This document shows positions 36,701 through 49,800 of a stretch of 64,000 nucleotides of DNA, in pieces. The first letter of the stretch is position 1; each line of letters begins with the position of its first letter. Both the position numbers and the translations under genes were made by a program. The notes under the pieces are model-generated. The model ran no database searches. It was not told the DNA's origin and saw only the letters and a program-made list of their open reading frames with translations. The DNA is from Callipepla californica brunnescens (lineage: Eukaryota > Chordata > Aves > Galliformes > Odontophoridae): positions 4,712,001-4,776,000 of the forward strand of contig JALIRH010000036.1 in NCBI GenBank assembly GCA_023055505.1, read 5' to 3'.

Positions 36701-39700
36701 AGAACTTGGTCGCATAGCATCGCAGCTACCTTCAGTCTACAGCTGAACAATACTAAGTAATCTTAGCCTGAAACTCTTGGCATTCATCTGTGGTTTTCTG
36801 CTTTGCCTTATCAGCTGATACAAGACCAGTTTTCAAAACTTATTACTTCTTTCAGAATCAGAACTCTCCTGCTCTGTGTAGGCTGTGTATAGATGAGGAA
36901 TGAGATTACTGTAGAAAAAGTGAATGAGTGGAATGCATTTGACTTGCATGAAATTTCGCTTCACAATAGCGATTCAAGATTGTAGTGGCATTGGGAAATT
37001 CCACAGTCAAGGAGATGCATGGAAAATTCAATAATCCTCTATTTTTAAAATATGTTCTTGCATGTCTAGACTCAGTTTTTCCTTCTGAACTGATGAAAGA
37101 GTGCTGTGCACAGACATGCAAAATCCTGTTTGCTTAGGTATATGGTACATCAGATTAGCCTGCAGATGTACTTAAGGTGGCCTTCAGTGTGTGGCTCTGA
37201 CACACTGCCTGTTTGTGGTCACTGCTTCTGCCATGGAAATCTCTAGCGTATGGACTGAGTTGAGCAGACAAAAGTGAGATTATGTTAATCCGCATCAGCT
37301 GCTTGCAAGTAGCTTTGATTGCTGTGATATTGCCCATCAGCAGAGAATGAAATGTGAAGTGATCCTGTTGTTTTACTAGCTTGTGTTAGTAATTGACCGA
37401 ATAACATAGTTCCTTTTCTGTTGCTGCAGTTTGAATAATATCTGAAAAACCCACGTTGTTTATTCCAAGTGATTCAGTTTAAATGTGGCAGTCTCCTTGA
37501 TGTGGTACAAACTGTGGAAACTAACACCGAGTATTTGTGTTTTCTCAACTTAAAGAAATTCATTCTTTGAGCTGCTTTATCTCCCATTAAGAGGTGACAA
37601 ACGTAAGAGCTTGCGGCGTTTATGTAATGTACCGTAACTTCTGTTCCTCATTTGTCATTTCAGAAGGTCGTATTTGACTCTGATTTAACACTAGAGGGCA
37701 GCGGTGGCCTTCCTTCTATTCATTCACCCTCTGCTACAGCTGATGTAGGGCAGAGTTTTGCAAATCACAAATGACAAAAAGTACCAGGATGACTTTTGGC
37801 TCTGCATGCAGTCTTTGCATTTCGTTTTGACTACTGAATATTGTGGCTTCATCTTTCAGCAGGTGTATTTCACATATCCCTTTCCGTTGTCTTTGAGGAA
37901 TTGATATTTGCTTCTGTAAGAACATTAGCTTTGATCAGATGAGGTTTTTAAGCTTAGCATCCCAAACAGTTTCCCACTGAGTCATTGATGAATCTATCAT
38001 CAATGGTGGTTAGTCTTTATGTTCCATTTAGGCCCAGACATTCCCACTGAAATTTGCTGGCAGCTAGGAGTCTAAATGCTATTGAATTTGACACCTGCAA
38101 TGGAGCAGAAGTCTTCAGTTTGCTGTCTCCAGTTCAGACATCCTCTGACCTTGTAACAGCCTTGCTTTGTGAGCTTTGTGCAGGTAAGTGAAACCAACAG
38201 AAATAGCAACAGGAGCCATAAAGGTACATAAAGCAGAGGTCTGGTTTCTTGCTTGTTCTCCGTTGTCAGTAGGAATATTGCAGCTTGGCCTTGCCTTTCT
38301 TTACGGGGCACTACTGAAGTCATCAGCTATACTAAAAGGGAGGAGAGCTACTTTTGCATCGGGAGTAAGACTAAGCCCCTCTTTGCCCTAGGCTTAGAAT
38401 GTGAACCTGATCAATTTGATAGCAGAGGACGGTGTTGTCTGATCCTCCTTGTGATGTTAATTGGTTTATTTACATGTCACTTGTTAAGAAATGGAATTGT
38501 TTGTTCAGGCAGTGCCATAAGCATGTTCAATTTGTGATATGTTGGTGTTAAGAAGGAGCTTTATGGTTGAACAGGACTGTTTACACACACATACCAGAAC
38601 CAATGAGGAGTGTGCTGCTGGTAGGGCAGTCTGTGTGCATCGTTATTGCCATCTCCTGGATGAAAGTACACCTGCTAAGCTGGCATCTTGAGCACAAAGC
38701 CCCCTGAAAGAGGGAAAAAGAGAGACTTGGGAATGAGAGGAGATATATGGCATTTCCATGTTTGCTGTGCGGCTCTTAACAGACAGTGTGATGGCAGATA
38801 TGGTGCATAAATGTGGTTCTTCTGCTGTACATGAGCAGCACTGCACAAACTTCCTGTGAAAAAGACATCACAGAAGAGTGCACTGTGTGTGTGCCTGGGT
38901 GTACACAGCTTCTCAGAAACTGCTGTGTAAGGCCATTTGCCTGCAGGTAGCTATAAAGGTTCTCAGTGGATGCGAGTATTTGGTAACAGTGTCGTTATAC
39001 TTCTTTACAGTTTGAATCTTAAAAACTTGTGAAATATAAAAGTAATACTCAGATGGTTAGAATATGTGCACTATGTTTGGAGGGAGTAAACTGCGTTCTG
39101 GATTGAGCAAAGCTGTGCTGGAGTGATCAAATACCAAGCCTTTATAATGCTGAGAGGGAAAAATGTTTCGCTTTCATTCATTTGGGTGAAATCTTCGCTG
39201 GTGTGTTTATTGAAGGCTGGGGAAAAATGCAGTGTTCCTTAACAGAGTTCCTTTACATGGGCATTATCTGTGGGAAGTTCTTTAGATATGACCATTAAAT
39301 CTGTCAGTCAAGGCAGCTCACAAAAGGATGCCGTTCTTGTAAACACTCTAAATGAAATCTCTCCCTCCTACGTTTTCTTGCAAGTGAATAATTTGTATCT
39401 GCTGGTAGCTAAGGTGAATTGAATCCCTCTAAAAGTCGCTGAATGCAGGTACAGTCTTAGACATTGTATCTGAAAGCACGGTCTATTGCCTGCCTTTGAT
39501 TTGCATTTCTAGTTGGGTAAATGGCTTTTTAAAATCTACGCCATGCCTGTCTTTGTGATCATGTGAAACCTGCCTGGCCTTGGATATTGCTCACACCTTC
39601 AAACGTTTAGATGTCCTACATTTAAAACCAGGAATTTTCCTTTTAGCTTTGTTCTTATCAGAATCTTACCTGCAAATTACATCACAGGTCAAATACTTTG

Positions 39701-40879
39701 TTTCTTGGGAGAACAGAAAACTTTGCTGCATGGTTTTCTTCTGAAGCTGCTCATAGTATTCTATAGGTAACTGGTAGGAGCAGCTTTGTTTGGTCACTGC
39801 CACATCCTATGTGGATCCAGGATACTATCCAGGATAATTACATTAGTTAGTGATCTGAGTCTTACTTGCAGGAACAGGGAACCATACTGTTTCTTTGAAT
39901 GCTTAAGGTTTGGTAATGTCAAAGCAATATTACATAAGAGATCTTTTTGAGAAGGACAGCTCTCTGTGGGATGGGTACAGCTGCTGCTGCTGAAGATCAT
40001 TCAAAAGTGTGAGAGTTTTGTGATGGAGGTGGTAGACAAATGCATCAGCTTTTTATTCTAGAGACAGTAGTTTACTTTTTGTCGCAGATAACTTCGTTGG
40101 ATTATTTTTGCTGTTGGGGTTAGAGGCTTTAAAAACTTTACCTGAAGGATAACCAAACGTGAGATTGTGGAGAACAGATCTCCCAAATAGATCCCTCTAA
40201 TTTTTAGTTTTTAGTGACTAAAGATCGGAGTAGAGTTAGACGGTTTGTGGAATATTCCTCAGTCACTTCAGCATAATTGAAAAGGGGCACCTAATGGCTG
40301 TGAGCAGTCATGGCTGTGGTGGTACCTGAGTCCTTGGTAAGCAGTGCAAGAGGAAGGCAGAGAAAACCTTGAGGAGTGTGACCATTAAACAGCTGTCATA
40401 AAGAATTTCCAGTCACGAAGGAGGAGCTGACACTTCTGTGTCAATTAAGGAAAGAGGTATCAGGCAATGAAGAGTTAATTGGTCCAGCAAAAAGCTGTTT
40501 AGATAAAATCTTTTTCTCTCTCCCACATTTCCTCGGGTGTTATCTACAGTAAAGTAGCTTGTAACATCTGAAAAGTGACAGTGATTCCTCAGTGGCTGAG
40601 CTCACAAATGGGATGAAATTTAAACTGCCTTCTCACACAGAGAGACTTGCAGAAGAGGGAGCATGACTGAGGGAAAATGCTGAGTATTTTTACATGCTAT
40701 TGGGGAAAAAGAAATCTCTCTAGAAGACGATGGATTTAGGAAGCACACCACAGAAGCACAGTAGGTATTCTTTTTACCTTATACTCTGATTATTTTAGCT
40801 GGAGGATAAGTTATACTTGTGCTTTTGGGCATGGTTATTTTTCAGTTGTGCTCATAACATCAGATTACTCTTCCTCTTC

Positions 40880-43800
40880 TTCCCACTTGTCCAGAGTTAT
40901 TAATTTAGCTGTCGGTGACTGTTTAGAGGATAATGCTTTGTTAAAATCTTATCATCACGCTGTTGTTCAAAAGCTCTTTTATCTCTAAGTCGGCATGTTT
41001 TATTAATTATGGCCTTAGTATCCTGATGAATAGAAAGACTTAAGTAAATGAAAATCCATTCCACTTACTGGAAATGAAATATGAACTGCTTCAGGGAAAT
41101 GGCAGTGCTGAAGATACAGCAATACAAAATTGTGTGAAATTTGCTTACCTACAGAGAGGTTTCATTAGCTACAGACGTGGAAGAGTGCCTTGCAGACTTT
41201 GCTGATAGAAGGAATGTTGGCTTTTAAATTAGGGGCACTGTACCACCATGCAGTGCCCTGTATTTTGTACTCCATTTCATAATGTCATTAATCGTTATCT
41301 GGAATAGAAAACTTTCTTATCTGACACACAGAGTTCTGATGTACCTGCATTCTCTCACTGCTTATACAGAAGCTTTGCTCTGGTAGATGATGCTGATCAG
41401 TTTTGATTGTGTAGTCCCTCATTGTTGGCTGGTTATGTAGTTCATTTATGCCATTATCAGCTGTTTAAATCATACAATTATTCTCCAGTGCTGTGTTGTT
41501 GTGGCTCTGTGTGTGCATATTTCAATTGTGTGTTTTGTGCCAAAGTGTATTTGCATGGAGGATGATGTTACCTGTATCTTCTGGTTAAGGGTAATTCTGT
41601 TGCATCTTTAATGATGGTTATAACATTTCAGATATTGTGTGTGATGAGCAATTTTAAGTAGATAATTAGTCAAGTAAATGACTGACAAGTAAATTACAGC
41701 TAACTCACGGAATACATCTAACTGTTAAAAGCACCTGCAGGCATTCAGGTGCTGTACAATGCCAAGTCCTCAGAAAACATAAAATGAGGAGATGGGAGTT
41801 TATTCTAAGCTCTGCTGAACATGCACTTACTGTTTTGCAGGTTGTAGTGCTCTGTTCTTTCTGTGTCCACAAAAAGTGACCGTAGGGACATTTTTCCAGA
41901 GCAACTGTTCTATTCTTGTGTTTTCTTCTCTCTGTGGGCTTTATATAACGTTTCCTACTCTTCTAGCATCCATTTGCCACAGCGTTATTGCAATTCTTAA
42001 AATTAATCCTCCAGTGAGAGAGGTTTTTTTGCTAGTTCAAGTACCAGATGTTAGATTCCACCACTTACAGACGAGTAGGGCAGGGATAAACCCTGCGCTC
42101 CATAGCCATGATGGCTCACAGATGTCATTCTGGTATCTGAGTGATTTTCCTGACGAGTATCTCCGAAGATTCTATGCTGGGTTCTTTGCTATATGGTTTA
42201 GACCCTGATTCTATTTCCTACAGTGAGTCCAGGTAGCACGTAACAGAATCAGTCAGGTTGTTTGGTGTTCACTTCTCAGTAAAACCTGTTAACTGATTTC
42301 ACGTAGCATTCAAGCTGTGCAGATTTCCCTCTTATCTGTTCTGATCCAGTAATAAGTCACAGGTTTGAGTGAGTTGTGGGATGGCACGGGAGTGCTGAAA
42401 ATGGACAGAAGAATGAGTGTGCACGTGGGAAATGTTGCAGTATCCTTATATCGTGATTGTGTTTTGCTGTGTTTTAATGACTGAGATTGATCAAAATGTT
42501 AAAAAAACCAGCACATGTAGAACAGTCACGTGTGGATTTCCACATTGACATCATTCAGTGTGATAAAGGAGGATCAAATCTGTGACACCTAACTGCCAGT
42601 AGGAAGTTATTTCCTTGTAGAAATTTTGTTAAGGAGGATTTCTGGGAGGAAGAAAGCTGCCTTTCCCTGCATCCGTTGCGCTACAGGACTGTGTCAGTTG
42701 GGGGAGTTTGGACTTGTGGTGTGCTGGTTGTTGTCACAATCTTCTAAAAGGTAACAGTCCAACTTGTTTGCTGTAGATCAGGAGATTACACAATCTGCAT
42801 CTCAAGAAATGGACAGAATATGAAGATAATGTACATTAAGTGGACTTCGAGTGACTTGCTGGATCTGAAAGTGCAGTGAAGCTTTTAATGCATGAGTGGA
42901 GTGAAACTGAAAGTCGTGCTGCCAAGATCAGCTTACCTACATGGAAGAAGAAAAGAAAAATTGCTTATCTGTATAATGCTGGTGGGGAATTCAGCGTGCT
43001 TCTCAGTGATCAGATAAATACCTGATGAGGCACCAGAGACTGTGCCCAAGGAATCAGTGTATCCAGTATTATCCCCAAGCATTTGTTTTAGTGTAATCAT
43101 GTAAGGTGTGTAAGAATGAAACTAATTTCCCTTACCTTCCCTTTATGACATAAGGGCACTTTTTTCATCCTTTGATCTGTTAGGGAAATTTCGGTTCATT
43201 TCAAATTAATTCAAATTTTGGTCTAACAAGCTTTAATTGACTGTTCCAAGGATATACCTCAGGGCTGTCTTATGTAAAGATGCAGACTAATGCAGTGTAG
43301 TGTTCACTTTCTGCACTTTCCAAATGCATTGTTCTGAAATACAGATTTGCAGATATATTTTAATGTGGGTTCCTCTTGCCTGAAGCAGCAGTAAGATCTC
43401 TGCATAACAGAAACTATAAATTATTTGCACATGTGTTTATAAATGCATGATGTCTCATAATGAACTACTAGGAATGACAAAGTTTAGGCTTTTGGTGTAG
43501 CTGTGTGGTTGGTTTGACTGGGTGTATGTTGTCAAGGACTGTCAGTGTCTTTAGAATAAGCTTAGAATTATAGAAGATTAGGGTGGACTCAGAAACTTCC
43601 TCGAAAAGCCACATTTTTAAACTTTTATTAATTTTCAGGCTTTGTATTTTCAAATTGCATCAGTTATTTTGAACCAGACATCGTATGGGAATTGTTAATG
43701 TATTCCTGATGAAAACTGCCAAATCATTTGTGGTCTTCAGCCACGATTAAGAATGATAAAAAAGATAGTGAAGAGCTTTGATAGCCTTTGCTTTTAAAAG

Positions 43801-46800
43801 GTTGCTCCATTTAAGGTTTCATTCTTTCTCTGTATTTCCACGTATTTCCTGGGCGACTGCTGTTTGGCCATTTGTGTTCAGGAGAGTCTAGCTCTATTTC
43901 TTCTGAAAAAATAAACCCAGCTGGGGTCAAACCTGGAAGTAAAGCTTTGATGCATGCTGCTGTAGCGCACCGTTCAAAGTTTTGTCCCTGCAGTTTTCTC
44001 CCCCTAAGAGGAATCTGTTCATTTATTCATATATTATTTAGCTGGTGATTTGAGTAACAGATGTGTATAGGGGAAGGTTAATAATTTATTACCAAGAGGG
44101 AGCAAACCATGGCTTGTGGATAGAGAGGGCAGACTGGGTTGTTGGGAGAGCAGACTGCCCCTATAAGAGATGGATTTCGGTCACCTTTAGGGATGCTCAG
44201 CTTCTTGGTGAACAAAACTGGGCTCTGGGGTGTTGGGCAGAGCACTGCTCAGAGCAGTGCTGCTGTGTGCAATTCAGCAGTGATGCACAGAGATATGCAT
44301 GTTGGAGACTTATTTGCACCGAATTCCGGTGTGATATTAAAACTTACAGCATCACTGTTATATCCGTAGGTTAGCACCTGATGCTTGGGGACTCGTGCCT
44401 GTTGAGCTCTCTTCTTAGCACTGTTGGCTTTTGGTTTGAGACTGTGCAGATTTTTCTATCTGCAGTGAGGACATAGTTGAAAAGACTGTTTTTATTGACA
44501 TCCTCAGTGAAATCCAAAGGTAGATGCAGCATGCAGCAGGGCTTTGTAGTAACAATCTACATTTCCAGAGAAACTTGACTGAAACCATTTACTTTGGGTC
44601 TATAACCTTCATCAAACATGAAAACTCCCATAAAGTTAGATCTTCTTGTTCTTCATTTCAAATTAAAATTCAGATTAAAATGACATTTCAGACCCAAAGC
44701 AGCTGCTACAAGTTGTTACCAGGATAGTCTTTTATGTCGAATTTGTGAATGCAAAGCAGGCTGTAGTCAGCCCACAGGGTTTATCCTCTTCAAAAGGCCA
44801 ACCTCACTCAAAGGTGGTAGTGCCATGGGAAACTCTACGTGTTCCCATTCATAGGATAAAAAATGCATTTGCCTGTGGGGTGGTTGTAGGTTTGTGTGAG
44901 GTGCCAGGGAAGGGAAAGCTGCGCTCATGACCTGGGAGAGGAGTGGGACTTCAGCTGGCATTGCTGTGCCTGTTTTATTACTCATTTTCCCCCTGTGAAG
45001 ACGTTTTGTTCTGAAAAGGATCTACAGCACAATAATGTTTTAATATTTAGCTTCTAGTGTGGAGGTGGTCTCTGTGGTTAATGCAGAGTTATCAGGGCAA
45101 AAGCAGATGTTTCTTTTTTAAGTCTGGAGCTCCTGCAAGAACTGTTGGAATGCTCTTCAACCTCTGCTCTTCAGCAGCCTCAGCATCCTGCATTTTCCCT
45201 GTTTCCTGAAGTTTTTGAGGTCTCTGTTTGGAAGTGATGCTCACTGTCCTGCAAGAACCCATCGGTGGGTCACTGTTACTCTGCCCAGCGTGGTATGCAT
45301 CACAGAGAGTGCCACTGAGTGCATTCAAATTTAAACCAGAATTGAGGACCTTAAGGTTCTTCCTGTCAAAGCTGCTGCTGCTGCATGGTCCAAGCTGCAG
45401 GACAAGTTGGCTGTGCACAAAGTCTGGAGAGAAAAAAAAAATGTTCTCATTCTGTCATTCAACATGATAAAATGCCACACTCCGCGGCAGCGTCTGTTTG
45501 TTGTGCTGCTGCACAAAGTTATTAATATTTTTCTGTACTTTTCCCTGTCAGTGACTCTCGGGAGCAAGTTTAGAGAGAGTTCCTTTTGTCTTCTGAGATC
45601 TTCTTGAGTTTATACAAGGAAATAAATATCTGTATACAAAGAAATAAATATTTCCTTCAACATGTATGCCTCCTCCAAACAGATATGAAGATGAAAGGCT
45701 AAGGCAGAATTGCTTTGTGACTAAGTTCTCAGCAGATTCAGTCATTCAGAGAGCTGATAACAGAACACAGAGGTTTGGAAGGCCAAGATGTGCTGTGCCA
45801 CTGGCTGCTGTGGGAAGTGACCCCGCCAGGTCTGGTGACCGCTCAGTGCCTTTGAGATTTGGGTAACGTCAGCAATTGACTTTTGTTGGTGGCCTGAAAT
45901 GGGAGCTGTGGATTGGGTCTGTCAGGGCTGCCATGAATTTCTCCCTCCAGAAACTGCCAGACCCTCAGAACTCTTGCTTGAGGAGATGAGCTGAAAAGTT
46001 ATTTACTCTTAATACAGTTTTAATTGGCTTGGAAGCTGTAATCTACATTTTAGCCATTTAATTGATGTGAATGTTGCTAGCCACTTAAAAGAGTTCCTGC
46101 AAAGAGCAATCCCCATACAGTTTGGTTTGATTTTTAAAGATTTTATTTCTGCTCCCGGAGATAAGGAGGTAATGTTTTGTGTATTAACAGAGGGCTGGGT
46201 TTTTATTGATAAATAACCAATACCAAAATGACATTTTAAATTCTGCTGTAATAACAGTATGTGTTTAAACTCAGCACTGCTTTGTGCAATTCTTCTCTGG
46301 AATTAGAATTAGTGAGAAATGGCTGAATGTATGTGTACATGGTACAGCAGTTATTAACTGCAGCAGCTCCCGTTAAGAATATTTGCCTGCTGGAGACTGA
46401 CAAAGGAAACGATGCTGTCTCTGGGCAGGGTGCACTGGACACCTGAGGACCAACCACTGCACAGGAGAACACAGCGTGTGCCAGGAGCCAGAGTCCTCAC
46501 AGCTCCTTTGTGGCAGCACAGCGGGGGTGACCTGTAAAGCAGAATGATCTGTGACTTCGGAGGCAAGCTCCCGTGGAAGATGTTTTGGAGCTGTTTCTGG
46601 ATGACGGGGCAGATGAACACAGTTATTGTGTATAAAATGGACTTTACGTTTCATGGTTGTAGTCTGAACGACAGCTGGGAGCACAGGGGGAAGGATGGTG
46701 AAATGGTTTTCTGGTGTAAAACAGAGCTTAAGACCGTGCAACTCTGCTTAAACTCCACGTCCGTCTGCATCTTGCAGAGAAACCTAATTTTTTAAATCTC

Positions 46801-49800
46801 CACAGGCTTCTCAGAGGCAGAAGATGCTAATTTTAGAAATGTGGCAGCTCGTCTTCCTCCCCACCCCCTTCCATTTGCTGCCAGAATGTTTAACAATCCA
46901 GTAAACAAGCTGTAGGGGGAAAAAAATAAAAGGGAGAAAACTCCAGAGCTTAGGTTATTGGCCTCTTCTCAATGGCATTTCTGCAGGAGGGTCTGCTCCC
47001 CACTCCTCCTGTACAGCTCGAGTTTGAAACCTGTTTAAAAATAGAGCAGTAATGGTTGAGCTGCCAGCAAAAAAGAGCATTTAAAGGTGGAGTACCCAGG
47101 ATTTGCCATCTCCCTTCAGTGACCTCTTTAATTGTGTGCCATTATTCAAGATAATTTAAATTAAAACATTGCTGAAGGAAAGCCTGAAAGTAAAGAAGTA
47201 AGCCCTAAATTTTCAGGTGGGATTTGGATATCTTACTTTGGGTGTTCATTCATACTCTCACTCTAGAATTTGCAACCTTGTCCCCATAGGATCTGTTGAA
47301 CTATATATTTCTATTTCTGTGGAACCAGAATGTACGGAGACTTTTTGCTCAGAGTCCCTCCCTCTGTTACAAGTAGTTGGAGATGTTATCTCTGCTGAAA
47401 TTTTCTGTTATTTTAATCAGTAGTGATGCAACTTTTTATTCAAGAATTTCCAGTGCGGAGTACCTGAAGTTCCCCTTGGCTCACAAACTCCTGCTCAGGG
47501 ATTCCTGTTTTACTCTAACCACTGCTGTGGGCAACTGAAGTAATAAAAACATAAACAGAAGAAAGTTGTATATTTAAAATTAGGTATTACTTGTTGCTGC
47601 AGAGTATTTCTATGACCAAGGGCTCTTTTGTCATACCTGTGCAAGGCATGCATGCGTTTGCTGTTCAGGAAGGTTTTGTATTTAAGCAGAAAGTGCAAGA
47701 CTTTGAAACATTCATTACGTTCAGAACATGTGGACAATAAATCTGCTCGTTTTTAACACGCATCATAATTTCAAACACCCTCAAGTGTCTGGAAAATTTA
47801 ACAAAGCATGAATGCTTTACCTTCTTAATGCTTTTACAGAGCAGTGCGTTTCTCTTTTTCAGTTTGCTTGGAACAATGGAGCTGAGTGCAACACAGCTGC
47901 TTTTATGTGTGTAAACATGTTGTCTTCTATTATTAATTAGTAACTGAGACCACTCCACTCTGCATTTTTTCAGCACATCATGGCTCAACTGTCTGAAAAC
48001 TGTTCAGAAATCCAGGTCATAGGTGTGATGGAATGAATTATAAATTCTGATGCTGCAAAAAGAATCAGCTCAGATTAGATTTGGCTTTCGAATTCTGCTT
48101 TTTGCACACACATTTTGTCATCTGCTATGTGTTCTGTCTGCTCTCCTTTCTGATAAATGAAAAGCTTAACTTGTTCTGTTGTTGCTTCATTCCTGACTTT
48201 GGGTATCTTGTGTCTTATCCCCAGGATGTGGCAAATACACAATTTATTATGAAGTTTTTTAGGTTTTTGTAAGGACAATTCATGTATTTCTGGCAGTCAT
48301 TATCCTTTTTTTTGGTTGTGGTTGTTTTGCTCCTTCTCCACAGCCCTGAAATAATGCTGACATTAGCTTCTTAGGATAGGGAGCTTTGCAGATAATAGGC
48401 TGCTAGGGTAAAAGTATGTCAAAAGCAGAAACGCAGGCAGGCACAGTGAAGGGAGCTGTAAACATGCTCCATTCTATTACCACCAGAATAAAAATGAAGT
48501 AAAGAAATTGGGTTGGGCTGCATTCAGGCAAGAATCTCAATGCATTTATATTTTAAGAGGAGAAAAAGGATAATGTGGAGAAATGAAGGTATCTGAGGTC
48601 ATTTGCTGTTAATCTGTGAGCTATCTCAAAGCATTGCATGAATGCATCTGTAATAACCAGGCCCGCAGTGTAGCAGATGAGATTTAGCTCCTCGCTGGGG
48701 AAGACAAAGAGGTGTGGCTGGGAGGAAGCAGCAGCAGAGCTGCTGGAAAGGGCAGCTATCCTCACATTAGCAGCACATCCAGGAATTAAACTTAATTTCC
48801 TGTTTGGTGCTGTGAATACTCAAAGGAGCACTTTCACAGCAGCATCGAATGTGTGGGAAATCAGTCCTTTCAGGTGTGCATACATCCCTGAGCAGTTCCT
48901 TGGGATGCAGATCGTTCTTGATGGTGAACGTGGTCCTGCTGTGCACTGAGATCAAAGAAACCTGTCCCACAAGTGGTAAGAAATGCCATGTATGCTCCTC
49001 TTCCTTTTTAGGATTGTATTTGAAAGGTGTGACTGTGGCAGTAGATGAAGTTGCTGCTGAAGAAATGATTTTTTTGTGCTGCTTATGCTGTTCCTCACCC
49101 GTTAGATTTAAAGAGCGAGCCATAAGCCAATGGGGAAACAGTTCCACGTTTGTGGGTATCAGTGCTGCAGTTCTGAAGTGGCTAATACAGCTGTCACAGC
49201 AAAGCTTGACTTGGTTTTCATTAACGTGTCTTTGAATTTCAGTCAGTGTAGCTTTTAGCAGAGTATATGTGAGCTCATTTGCCTGCTAACTGAACACTTT
49301 GCACTTTGCCTAAAGGCGGGCGCTTAAAAATCTCTACTTTAAAGTTGGATGGATTTTTAAATTATTTGCATACAGGTACATGCATGGCTAATGCAATCTT
49401 CAGGAGTTTTAGTTAATGAAGTCCTAGTAAAGTCAGTGGGAAGCAGGTTGCCTTCCTGTGTCTGAAACGTAGTGCTTATGTACCTGTGTACTGGCATGAA
49501 TCTCTTTTACGGTCTGGCAGATAAACTAATTGCCCTAGATGGTGTGGAAGGTGACAGCATGAAGACCTGACTGCCCGCCTCCCTCACATCTGTAGTTGAA
49601 GCTTTGTGATGAGTGTCTGCCTCTTGCCACTGAGAAACATCATTGCAGGGCAGCACGAGTGATTCTTACAAATATGAACAGTGGAAGTGTTGCTCTGTGT
49701 GCGTTTTGTCTTCTGGGTGAATACAGATATTTCACTTTCCTTTATTTCTCATTAAATGCGGACTTCAGGAATACCACAGGTAGGGTCAGACTTCAAACAC

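Larger units (their letters stand above)
31613..40879. other. noncoding DNA, no gene seen
   Basis: AT-rich vertebrate noncoding sequence with no exon or structured RNA I can support. It contains a second, uncertain CR1 relic in reverse orientation near 33.7 kb, a TG/TA-rich low-complexity tract near 33.35 kb, and a block near 32.1-32.24 kb that resembles a conserved element in composition. Confidence 0.5.

Noticed and set aside
41876..42208. 110-codon plus-strand ORF
   Set aside because: Hydrophobic and His-rich stretches without a domain or usable splice donor, within chance expectation for 64 kb on both strands.
43560..43605. AGAATTATAGAAGATTAGGGTGG resembling a reverse CR1 tail
   Set aside because: Too short and too diverged to separate from chance.
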